This document shows positions 26,262 through 33,499 of a stretch of 64,000 bases of DNA, piece by piece. Origin of the DNA: Streptomyces sp. NBC_00820 (GTDB taxonomy: Bacteria > Actinomycetota > Actinomycetes > Streptomycetales > Streptomycetaceae); assembly GCF_036347055.1 (NCBI RefSeq), contig NZ_CP108882.1, forward strand, positions 1,488,001 to 1,552,000, written 5' to 3'. A program made the position numbers and the translations under genes. Every line of letters starts with the position of its first letter. Within the stretch, counting starts at the first letter, position 1. The notes under the pieces were generated by a model that made no database searches, had not been told where the DNA came from, and saw only the letters and a program-made list of their open reading frames with translations.

Positions 26262-27770
26262 CTACGCGACGAACATACGAGGCGCCTCCGTGCCCCCCGT
26301 CGCCCCTGCCTCCACCAGGCGGGCCGCGGCGGCCAGCCGGACCGCCGCCTCCTGGGCCACCGCTCCCCCGACGGTGAACGGCAGGCGCACATACCCCTCG
26401 AAGGCGCCGTCGACGCCGAAGCGGGGGCCTGACGGGACGCGGACGCCCACCCGTTCGCCCGCTTCCGCGAGCCGGGACCCCGAGAGGCCGCCCGCGCGGA
26501 CCCACAGCGTCAGCCCACCCTTGGGGACCTCGAACTCCCAGTCGGGCAGTTCGCGCCGCACCGCGGCCACCAGGGCGTCACGGTTCTCCCGGGCCTGGCT
26601 GCGGCGCAGCTCCACGGCCTGCTCCCAACCCCCCGTGCTGAACAGCCAGTTCACAGCCAGCTGCTCCACGACGGGGGTCCCGAGGTCGGCGTAGGCCCGC
26701 GCCGAGACCAGGCTGCGGATGACGTCCGGGGCCGCGCGCACCCAGCCGATGCGCATCCCGGCCCAGAATGCCTTGCTCGCCGAGCCGACGGTGATGACGG
26801 TCGAGCCGGCCGGGTCGAAGCCGCAGACCGGGCGGGGCATCGCGCCCTTCTCGAAGTCGTCGTCGAGCCACAGCTCGCTCATCGTCTCGTCGGCGACGAG
26901 GACGGTCCCGGCCGATCGGGCCGCGTCCACCAGCCGGCGCCGCTGGTCCTCGTCGGCCAGCGCGCCGGTCGGGTTGTGGAAGTCGGCGACGACGTAGGCG
27001 AGCCGGGGCGCCGCCTCGCGCAGGACCTGGCGCCAGCGGTCCAGGTCCCAGCCGGTCAGCCCCTCGGCCATCGCGACCGGGACCAGCCGCGCGCCCGCCT
27101 CGCGCATCAGCTGGAGGATGTTGGCGTAGGACGGGGACTCGACGGCGATGCGTTCGCCGCGGCCCGCGAAGAGGTGGCAGATCGCGTCGATGGCGCCCAT
27201 GGCCCCGGTCGTCACCATGATCTGCTCGGGCATCGTGGGGATACCGCGCGCGGTGTAGCGCTCGGCGATCATCGCGCGCAGGGCGGGCAGTCCGGCCGGG
27301 TAGTCGCCGTGGGTGTGGGCGTACGGGGCCAGCTCCTCCAGCGCACCCTGCACGGCCCGGGTGAGCCACGGCTCGGGGGCGGTGAGGGACGCGCAGCCGA
27401 GATCGATCACCGACCCGAGCGCCTCGGGCGGCAGGGGTTCCAGACCGCGCGCGGGCAGCGGGTTGCCGGCCGGGACGGCCGTCCAGCTCCCCGCGCCGCG
27501 CCGGGACTCCAGGAAGCCCTCGCTGCGCAGCGCCTCGTAGGCGGCGGCGACGGTGGTGCGGCTGACGGAGAGGGCGAGGGCCAGCTCGCGTTCGGCGGGC
27601 AGCCGGGCGGCGACCGGGACGCGCCCTTCGAGGACGAGGAGCCGGATGCCGTCGGCGAGGGCGCGATAGGCGGGCGGCCGGCGCGTACCGGGGCCCGCGG
27701 GGCGCTCCTGCTGGGAGTTGAGGAGCCGGGCGAGCTGCGCGGCACCCACCGCCGAGGTCCAATGCGCCAC
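26262..27770 (-). CDS. MocR-type GntR/aminotransferase regulator
   Basis: This 502-residue chimeric regulator has an N-terminal GntR winged helix (YRALADGIRLLVLEGRVP, LPAERELALALSVSRTTVAAAYEAL, residues about 28-95) joined to a fold-type I aminotransferase domain (about 120-495). The PLP lysine lies in TVITVGSASKAFWAGMRIGW, and YVVADFHNPTGAL and VLVADETMSELWLDDD supply the conserved Asn and Asp. Such MocR/PdxR proteins sense PLP or amino compounds. The GTG at 27770 was chosen because AAGGTGG lies nine bases upstream. Upstream GTG/TTG options extend toward the divergent yczE-like gene. The divergent MocR-YczE arrangement is known from other bacteria, so YczE is the likely target. A (CGCACC)n run lies just beyond its 3' end at about 26230-26260. 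Confidence 0.88.
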   Translation of the reverse strand: MAHWTSAVGAAQLARLLNSQQERPAGPGTRRPPAYRALADGIRLLVLEGRVPVAARLPAERELALALSVSRTTVAAAYEALRSEGFLESRRGAGSWTAVPAGNPLPARGLEPLPPEALGSVIDLGCASLTAPEPWLTRAVQGALEELAPYAHTHGDYPAGLPALRAMIAERYTARGIPTMPEQIMVTTGAMGAIDAICHLFAGRGERIAVESPSYANILQLMREAGARLVPVAMAEGLTGWDLDRWRQVLREAAPRLAYVVADFHNPTGALADEDQRRRLVDAARSAGTVLVADETMSELWLDDDFEKGAMPRPVCGFDPAGSTVITVGSASKAFWAGMRIGWVRAAPDVIRSLVSARAYADLGTPVVEQLAVNWLFSTGGWEQAVELRRSQARENRDALVAAVRRELPDWEFEVPKGGLTLWVRAGGLSGSRLAEAGERVGVRVPSGPRFGVDGAFEGYVRLPFTVGGAVAQEAAVRLAAAARLVEAGATGGTEAPRMFVA

Positions 27771-27871
27771 GAAGATCAGTCCACCTTCCCTGAATTGGCC
27801 ATGGATACCGTTTCGTACCAAGCCACAGAGTGTCACGAGTCAGTCCACTGTCACCACCCAGGGGGTACGTC

Positions 27872-28525
27872 GTGTCCACTCCCAGCCGTCTCGGACGACG
27901 GTTGATCCAGCTGTACGCCGGGCTCACGCTCTACGGCGTGAGTTCCGCGCTGCTCGTCGAGGCGAACCTGGGCCTGGAACCGTGGAACGTGCTGCACGAG
28001 GGGCTCGCGAAGCTCACCGGCCTGAGCATCGGCACGGTCCTGATCATCGTCGGCGCCGCGGTGCTGCTGCTGTGGATCCCGCTGCGTCAGCGGCCGGGAC
28101 TCGGGACCGTCTCCAACGTCTTCGTCATCGGCCTCGCCCTCGACGGCACGCTCGCCCTGGTCCCGGACGCCCACGGCCTCGCCGCGCGAATCCCCCTGAT
28201 GGTGGCCGGCATCGTGCTGAACGGCGCGGCGACGGGTCTGTACATCGCTGCGAACTTCGGGCCGGGGCCGCGCGACGGGCTGATGACGGGCCTGCACCAG
28301 CGCTCCGGCCGCTCGATCCGGCTGATACGCACGGCCCTCGAACTCGTCGTGGTGGTCACCGGATTCGCCCTGGGCGGTTCCATCGGCGTCGGCACCGTGC
28401 TCTACGCGGTGTGCATCGGACCGCTGGCCCAGCTGTTCCTGAGGGTGTTCGCCGTCCGCGCGGCGCCGGGTGACTCCTCGGCCGTTGCCGAGGAGTCACC
28501 CGAACGGGTGATACTGCGACAGTGA
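27872..28525 (+). CDS. YczE/YitT-family integral membrane protein
   Basis: This 217-residue protein has five or six membrane helices: LIQLYAGLTLYGVSSALLVE, GTVLIIVGAAVLLLW, VFVIGLALDGTLALV, LMVAGIVLNGAATGLYI, LVVVVTGFALGG. The stretch NLGLEPWNVLHEGLAKLTGLSIGTV is the family hallmark. The GTG at 27872 follows GGGGG. It is divergent from the MocR regulator, an arrangement conserved for YczR/YczE-type pairs, so it may transport or sense a compound related to PLP metabolism. The stop overlaps the GTG of the phosphodiesterase gene. Bases 28467-28502, inside its last codons, form a perfect hairpin. Confidence 0.82.
   Translation: MSTPSRLGRRLIQLYAGLTLYGVSSALLVEANLGLEPWNVLHEGLAKLTGLSIGTVLIIVGAAVLLLWIPLRQRPGLGTVSNVFVIGLALDGTLALVPDAHGLAARIPLMVAGIVLNGAATGLYIAANFGPGPRDGLMTGLHQRSGRSIRLIRTALELVVVVTGFALGGSIGVGTVLYAVCIGPLAQLFLRVFAVRAAPGDSSAVAEESPERVILRQ
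28467..28502 (+). terminator. Perfect hairpin inside the 3' end of the yczE-like gene
   Basis: Arms 28467-28482 and 28487-28502 pair over 16 bp with a CGTT loop, encoding the residues PGDSSAVAEESPE. It ends 20 bases before the start of the phosphodiesterase gene. It could attenuate transcription, stabilise the upstream mRNA or slow ribosomes before the coupled start. The effect is not known. Confidence 0.55.
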
Positions 28526-29298
28526 CCTCCGTGACGCCGTCCCTCCGCCACCCGTACCTGGACCACCCCGGCCCGATCCCGTTCGCCCACCGGGGCGGGG
28601 CCGCCGACGGGCTGGAGAACACCGTGGCGCAGTTCCGGCGCGCGGTCGAGCTGGGTTACCGGTACATGGAGACCGACGTGCACGCGACGGCGGACGGCAG
28701 GCTGGTCGCCTTCCACGACGCGACCCTGGACCGCGTCACCGACGGGGCCGGCCGCATCGCCGAACTGCCCTGGGAAGAGGTGCGGCACGCGCGCGTGGGC
28801 GGCCGGGAACCGGTGCCGCTCTTCGAGGAACTGCTGGACACCTTCCCCGAGACCCGCTGGAACGTGGACATCAAGGCGGAGGCCGCCCTGCGGCCCCTGC
28901 TGGAGCTGATCGAGCGCAGGAACATCTGGGACCGGGTCTGTCTGGGCTCGTTCTCGGAGGCCCGGGTGCTCAGGGCGCAGCGGCTGGGCGGCCCGCGCCT
29001 GGCCACGTCCTTCGGCACGCGCGGGGTGGTCAGCCTGCGGCTGCGTTCCTGGGGGCTGCCGGCCGCCGTGCGCCGGTCCGCCGTCGCCGCGCAGGTGCCC
29101 GAGGCCCAGTCGGGCGTCCACGTGGTCGACCAGCGCTTCGTCCGCGCCGCCCACGCGCGCGGGCTCCAGGTGCACGTGTGGACGATCAACGAGGCGGATC
29201 GGATGCACCGCCTCCTGGACCTGGGTGTCGATGGCATCATGACCGATCACATCGACACGTTGCGCAAGGTCATGGAGGACCGCGGCGTCTGGGCCTGA
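28522..29298 (+). CDS. glpQ: Glycerophosphodiester phosphodiesterase
   Basis: This 258-residue enzyme hydrolyses glycerophosphodiesters to glycerol-3-phosphate and an alcohol. The GDPD catalytic residues are clear: FAHRGGAADGLENTVAQF (catalytic His and Arg, and Glu of the metal site), METDVHATADGRLVAFHDATLDR (Glu, Asp, second His) and WNVDIKAEAAL. The C-terminal VHVWTINEADRMHRLLDLGVDGIMTDH is also typical. No signal peptide is present, so it acts in the cytoplasm. The GTG start overlaps the preceding stop (GTGA). The MFS gene follows after 59 bases. Confidence 0.9.
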   Translation: MTSVTPSLRHPYLDHPGPIPFAHRGGAADGLENTVAQFRRAVELGYRYMETDVHATADGRLVAFHDATLDRVTDGAGRIAELPWEEVRHARVGGREPVPLFEELLDTFPETRWNVDIKAEAALRPLLELIERRNIWDRVCLGSFSEARVLRAQRLGGPRLATSFGTRGVVSLRLRSWGLPAAVRRSAVAAQVPEAQSGVHVVDQRFVRAAHARGLQVHVWTINEADRMHRLLDLGVDGIMTDHIDTLRKVMEDRGVWA

Positions 29299-29357
29299 AC
29301 CGCCCGGCCGCGGTGCACCGCCCCGGCGCGGCACTGCGGCGGGGAAGCGAGGCGCGG

Positions 29358-30725
29358 GTGGAGACGGGGACCGTCCCGGTGGAGGTGGCCGAGGAGGCCG
29401 CCGGACTGCGGCGCGAACAGCGCGGCTGGTACTTCTACGACTGGGCGTGCTCGGTCTACTCGACGACCGTCCTGACCGTGTTCCTCGGTCCCTATCTGAC
29501 CGCGGTCGCCGAGCACGCGGCCGACGCCGGGGGCTACGTCCATCCGCTGGGCCTCCCGGTCCGCGCGGGTTCCTTCTTCGCGTACGCGGTGTCCCTGTCG
29601 GTGATCGTCGCGGTCGTGGTGATGCCCCTGGTGGGCAGCGCGGCCGACCGCACGGGCCGCAAGAAGCCGCTGCTCGCGGCCGCCGCGTACACCGGGGCTG
29701 CCGCGACGACGGGCATGTTCTTCCTGGACGGCGACCGGTACCTGCTCGGCGGGGCACTCCTCGTGGTGGCCAACGCGGCGCAGTCCGTGGGGATGATGCT
29801 CTACAACTCGTACCTGCCGCAGATAGCCCCGCCCGAGGAGCGCGACGCGGTCTCCTCGCGCGGCTGGGCCTTCGGCTACGCGGCCGGGTCCCTCGTCCTC
29901 GTCGCCAACCTCGTCCTGTACTCGGCGCACGACTCCTTCGGACTGTCGCAGACGGCGGCCGTCCGCGTCTGCCTGGCCTCGGCCGGGCTGTGGTGGGGCG
30001 CCTTCACACTCATACCGCTGCGCCGGCTGCGCGACCGGCACGCGCGCGAGGAGGGCGCCGGCGCACGCGAGGGGGCCACCACCGCGCCCGGACTGCGGCA
30101 GCTGGTGACGACCGTCCGGGACATGCGCCGCTACCCGCTGACGCTGGGCTTCCTGCTCGCGTATCTGATCTACAACGACGGCATCCAGACAGTGATCTCC
30201 CAGGCCTCGGTCTACGGCTCCGAGGAGCTGGGACTCGGGCAGTCGACACTGATCGCAGCGGTGCTGCTGGTGCAGGTGCTGGCCGTCGCGGGAGCGCTCG
30301 CGATGGGGCGGCTCGCGAGGACGTACGGTGCGAAGCGCACGATCCTCGGCTCGCTGGTGGCGTGGACGGTCACCCTGGGCGCCGGCTATTTCCTGCCCGC
30401 CGGGGTCCCGGTGTACTTCTTCGTCCTGGCCGCCGGGATCGGGCTGGTCCTCGGCGGCAGCCAGGCGCTGTCGCGGTCGCTGTTCTCGCACCTGGTGCCG
30501 CCGGGCAAGGAGGCCGAGTACTTCTCCGCGTACGAGATGAGCGACCGCGGGATGAGCTGGCTCGGGCCGCTGCTGTTCGGCATCACCTACCAGGTGACCG
30601 GAAGCTACCGCTCCGCGATCATCTCCCTGGTGATCTTCTTCGTCATCGGCTTCTTCCTGCTCGCCCGGGTGCCGGTGCGGCGTGCGATCGGCGAGGCGGG
30701 GAATCCGGTGCCGGAGAGGATTTAG
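29358..30725 (+). CDS. MFS transporter of the UMF1/Atg22-like type
   Basis: This 455-residue membrane protein has about twelve helices. The N-terminal REQRGWYFYDWACSVYSTTVLTVFLGPY and the loop VGSAADRTGRKKPLL are marks of the UMF1 family, related to yeast Atg22 exporters. The middle loop RRLRDRHAREEGAGAREGA is charged and variable. The later half has GGSQALSRSLFSHLVPPGKEAEYFSAYEMSDRG. The GTG at 29358 was chosen as the start nearest the conserved N-terminus with GCGAGG before it; a GTG at 29313 is possible. The substrate is unknown; amino acids are a common guess for the family. It ends 255 bases before rbpA. Confidence 0.82.
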   Translation: METGTVPVEVAEEAAGLRREQRGWYFYDWACSVYSTTVLTVFLGPYLTAVAEHAADAGGYVHPLGLPVRAGSFFAYAVSLSVIVAVVVMPLVGSAADRTGRKKPLLAAAAYTGAAATTGMFFLDGDRYLLGGALLVVANAAQSVGMMLYNSYLPQIAPPEERDAVSSRGWAFGYAAGSLVLVANLVLYSAHDSFGLSQTAAVRVCLASAGLWWGAFTLIPLRRLRDRHAREEGAGAREGATTAPGLRQLVTTVRDMRRYPLTLGFLLAYLIYNDGIQTVISQASVYGSEELGLGQSTLIAAVLLVQVLAVAGALAMGRLARTYGAKRTILGSLVAWTVTLGAGYFLPAGVPVYFFVLAAGIGLVLGGSQALSRSLFSHLVPPGKEAEYFSAYEMSDRGMSWLGPLLFGITYQVTGSYRSAIISLVIFFVIGFFLLARVPVRRAIGEAGNPVPERI

Positions 30726-30811
30726 CGTTCAACACGAAAGGGCGGTAGTGTACGCGTTTGGCCTGCCAGGCGTACCGTTACTGCGCGTCAAAGATGGCGA
30801 AACGCTGGGTG

Positions 30812-30829
30812 ACATCTGCTAGCAGATGT
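30812..30829. promoter_or_regulatory. 18-bp perfect palindrome upstream of rbpA
   Basis: ACATCTGCTAGCAGATGT is its own reverse complement. It lies 87 bases after the MFS stop and 65 bases before the sigma-R -35 box of rbpA. It could be an operator for a dimeric regulator, or a weak terminator stem without a loop. No factor is named. Confidence 0.5.
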
Positions 30830-30893
30830 GACAAACCGGGCGCCTGTGGGTAGAACAAGGGGCGGCTACGACGGCGACGCATGACCCTGAACG

Positions 30894-30919
30894 GGAATCT
30901 TTACCGCCGACCGGACGTT
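30894..30919 (+). promoter_or_regulatory. Sigma-R promoter of rbpA
   Basis: GGAAT at 30894-30898 and GTT at 30917-30919 are separated by 18 bases and GGAAT is preceded by another G, which is an exact match to the thiol-stress sigma factor SigR consensus (GGGAAT-N18-GTT). S. coelicolor rbpA is a known SigR target, so the match is expected. The start point would be about 55 bases before the ATG. Confidence 0.85.
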
Positions 30920-30980
30920 GACCGGATGACGACGACAGCGACACCTGTCCTGTGGGCGACAAGCCCGGGAGGCACGATTC

Positions 30981-31355
30981 ATGAGTGAGCGAGCTCTTCG
31001 CGGTACGCGCCTCGTAGTGACCAGCTACGAGACGGACCGCGGCATCGACCTGGCCCCGCGCCAGGCCGTGGAGTACGCATGCGAGAAGGGGCATCGATTT
31101 GAGATGCCCTTCTCGGTCGAGGCGGAGATTCCGCCGGAGTGGGAGTGCAAGGTCTGCGGGGCCCCGGCACTCCTTGTGGACGGCGACGGCCCGGAAGAGA
31201 AGAAGGCCAAGCCCGCGCGTACCCACTGGGACATGCTGATGGAGCGGCGCACCCGAGAGGAACTCGAAGAGGTCCTCGAGGAGCGCCTGGCGGTTCTGCG
31301 TTCGGGAGCGATGAACATCGCGGTACACCCCCGAGACAGCCGCAAGTCCGCCTAG
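30981..31355 (+). CDS. rbpA: RNA polymerase-binding protein RbpA
   Basis: This 124-residue protein binds RNA polymerase and the principal sigma factor and stimulates open-complex formation. It is recognised over its whole length: an N-terminal tail MSERALRGTRLVVTSYETDRGI, a core with YACEKGHRFEMPFSVEAEIP and WECKVCGAPALL (zinc-type cysteines Cys34, Cys56, Cys59 region), the basic linker PARTHWDMLMERR and the sigma-interaction helix TREELEEVLEERLAVLRSG. GGGAGG precedes the ATG by nine bases. A perfect SigR promoter lies upstream and a strong terminator follows the gene, so it is a single-gene unit. Confidence 0.97.
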   Translation: MSERALRGTRLVVTSYETDRGIDLAPRQAVEYACEKGHRFEMPFSVEAEIPPEWECKVCGAPALLVDGDGPEEKKAKPARTHWDMLMERRTREELEEVLEERLAVLRSGAMNIAVHPRDSRKSA

Positions 31356-31397
31356 TCCCTGCGGGGACCGGCGGGAGCAACAAACGCACGTAAGCGA

Positions 31398-31448
31398 GAC
31401 CGCGGGCGCCGGACGTCGATTCTGACGTCCGGCGCCCGCGGTCTTTTG
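31398..31448 (+). terminator. Rho-independent terminator of rbpA
   Basis: Arms 31398-31417 and 31424-31443 pair perfectly over 20 bp around a six-base loop and are followed by TTTT at 31444-31447. It is the most canonical intrinsic terminator in the window and lies between convergent rbpA and fxsA. Confidence 0.93.
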
Positions 31449-31527
31449 TCTGTGGCCCCTCAGGGGGTCGGCAAGGGCACGCCGGTCAGTGGATCTGCGA
31501 GGGCCCACCGCTCCGTGGGCCAGTGGG

Positions 31528-32091
31528 TCAGTGGGTCAGTGGAGGGCGCTGTTCCCGGGACGTGCCGCCCGGCTCGCCCCGGTCCTCCCTGATGACCTCT
31601 CCCTGCACCACCTTGCCGTCCGGCCGGTGCATACGGGCCTGCTGGAAGGCGTTGCCGAGGCTGCCGGGGGCGGAGCGGCGGAGCCTGCCCTCCAGGGCGC
31701 GCTCCGCGAGGCGGCTCACGGCCTTCTGGACCGGGGGAAGCAGCAGGAGCACGCCGGCCGCGTCGGAGACCAGGCCGGGGATCATCAGCAGCAGGCCGGC
31801 GAGCATCATCAGGCCGTTGCCGCCGCCCCGGGACGGGGAGCCGCCACGCTGGAGTGTCTCGTTCAGGCTCTGGAAGGCGCGGCGTCCCGCGCGCTTGATG
31901 ACCACCGAGCCGGCGACGAAGCCCGCCACCAGCAGCAGGAAGACGGTGAGGCCGCCCGCCGCGTCCGCGACGAGGACGAGCAGCCAGATCTCCAGCGCCA
32001 GCCACGCGGCCACGCCCAGCGGCAGATACCTGCGCAGCCGGGAGCGCCGGGGCCGGTCGGTCTGCGAAGAGGTGGGAGCGCCAGTCGTCAT
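31528..32091 (-). CDS. fxsA: FxsA-family membrane protein
   Basis: This 187-residue protein has an N-terminal basic stretch, then helices at about 25-60 (YLPLGVAAWLALEIWLLVLV, GGLTVFLLLVAGFVAGSVVI) and the family signature LMMLAGLLLMIPGLVSDAAGVLLLLPPV at about 93-120. FxsA proteins of this type are cytoplasmic-membrane proteins; in E. coli the protein affects exclusion of phage T7 by F plasmids. The C-terminal third is hydrophilic. The gene converges on rbpA. Short GTGGGTCAGTGGGTCA repeats lie at its 3' end. Confidence 0.88.
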   Translation of the reverse strand: MTTGAPTSSQTDRPRRSRLRRYLPLGVAAWLALEIWLLVLVADAAGGLTVFLLLVAGFVAGSVVIKRAGRRAFQSLNETLQRGGSPSRGGGNGLMMLAGLLLMIPGLVSDAAGVLLLLPPVQKAVSRLAERALEGRLRRSAPGSLGNAFQQARMHRPDGKVVQGEVIREDRGEPGGTSREQRPPLTH

Positions 32092-32171
32092 GCTCCCAGT
32101 GTGCCTGGGCGCGGCTCAGTGCGGGATAAGGGGTTGATCAGCGGGAGCCGTGCGGGGGCGGCGCGCCCGGG

Positions 32172-32966
32172 TCAGGCCTTGCCACCCTTGCCGGTGATCT
32201 TGTTGAAGCGTTCTCCCACGCCCCAGGCGGTGACCCGCCAAAGCGCCTCCACGAGGATGTCCTTGCTCATCTTGGAGTCACCGAGCTCGCGCTCGACGAA
32301 GGTGATGGGGACCTCGACGACGTGGTAGCCGGCCTTGACCGCGCGCCTGGCCAGGTCGACCTGGAAGCAGTAGCCCTGAGAGGCGACCTCGTCCAGGCCC
32401 AGACCCTCCAGGGTCTCGCGGCGGAAGGCCCGGTAGCCGCCGGTGATGTCGCGCAGCGGCAGGTCGAGGGCGAGCCGGGAGTAGAGGCTTCCGCCGCGGG
32501 AGATGAACTCGCGGGACTTGGGCCAGTTCACCACCCGGCCGCCGGGCACCCAGCGGGAGCCGAGCACCAGGTCGGCGCCCTTGAGGGCGGTGAGCAGGCG
32601 GGGCAGTTCCTCGGGCTGGTGGGAGCCGTCGGCGTCCATCTCGACCAGGACGCCGTAGCCGTGCTCGATGCCCCAGCGGAAGCCCGCGAGGTAGGCGGCG
32701 CCCAGGCCCTCCTTGCCCTTGCGGTGCAGCACCTGGACGTGGTCGTCCGCGGCGGCGAGTTCGTCGGCGAGCTTGCCGGTGCCGTCGGGGCTGTTGTCGT
32801 CCGCCACCAGCACGTGTGCGTCGGGGACTGCCCGGCGCACCCGGCCGACGATGCTCTTGATGTTCTCCGCCTCGTTGTAGGTCGGAATGATCACCAAGGC
32901 GGTGCCGAGCGGACCGAACTGTCTACCCTGAGCCTTGGCCGCGAGGGTCCCGTCGCCGTCGTTCAC
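32172..32966 (-). CDS. ppm1: Polyprenol-phosphate mannosyltransferase (Dpm/Ppm1, GT2)
   Basis: This 264-residue GT2 enzyme transfers mannose from GDP-mannose to polyprenyl phosphate on the inner membrane face, supplying protein O-mannosylation and lipoglycan synthesis. Motifs: ALVIIPTYNEAENI, VLVADDNSPDGTGKLADELA, the metal-binding VEMDADGSHQPEEL and FVERELGDSKMSKDI. The GTG at 32966 was chosen because AAGGGG lies five bases upstream and the open frame further 5' is not family-like. It lacks the fused membrane acyltransferase domain present in mycobacterial Ppm1. In S. coelicolor Ppm1 is needed for phage phiC31 infection and glycoprotein mannosylation. Confidence 0.93.
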   Translation of the reverse strand: MNDGDGTLAAKAQGRQFGPLGTALVIIPTYNEAENIKSIVGRVRRAVPDAHVLVADDNSPDGTGKLADELAAADDHVQVLHRKGKEGLGAAYLAGFRWGIEHGYGVLVEMDADGSHQPEELPRLLTALKGADLVLGSRWVPGGRVVNWPKSREFISRGGSLYSRLALDLPLRDITGGYRAFRRETLEGLGLDEVASQGYCFQVDLARRAVKAGYHVVEVPITFVERELGDSKMSKDILVEALWRVTAWGVGERFNKITGKGGKA

Positions 32967-33499
32967 TGCTGCCCCTTCATGTCGTACGCAGGCGTCCACC
33001 ATAGTGGCCACGGCCTGGGGTGACGCGACGGCACGTTCGTACGGTGGTGTCGATTCCGCAAGAGCGGGGTAAGAGTGTGCATTTAGGCCCCTGTGTCCGC
33101 GGCGGATGGGGGCCCGGCGCTCTTCGGGCCGACCTGGGACCCGCCGGCTGCGGGTCGACCTGAAGCCGTTGTCTACTGAGCGTCCGGGCCCCACCCGGGT
33201 CACACCCAGCCGACCGGCCGGAACGTTCCCTCGTCGGCGCGGGCACTGAGCCTGGCTCCCAGCGACGGTGCCCCGTGCGGCACACCGTCCCTGACTCAGC
33301 GGCGCTGCGACGAGTGCGCGAACACTCCCCGGTCGGGCGTCCGGTGGTGGACTCGGACGAACCTACCGGCCTCCTGCCGTCGACTGTCAACAGCCCTCTG
33401 ACCTGCGTGAACGCAATCCCCTTCGCGGTGAGTGCGGAGGATGCGCAGGTGGGGCGACGGAGCGGAGCCGGACGGGCCGGTCCCGGCCGCCCCCGTAGA
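32967..33499. other. 533-base intergenic region without a recognised gene
   Basis: The region separates ppm1 from the amidohydrolase gene, both on the minus strand. The ppm1 promoter should lie at 32990-33090. A TATGGT box on the minus strand near 33000 is a possible -10 element. I see no RNA gene, no strong terminator and no open frame with coding character. Confidence 0.45.

Noticed and set aside
33204..33499. Plus-strand open frame through the gap before the amidohydrolase
   Set aside because: It continues as a shadow of the minus-strand gene, lacks a ribosome site and has low-complexity translation.
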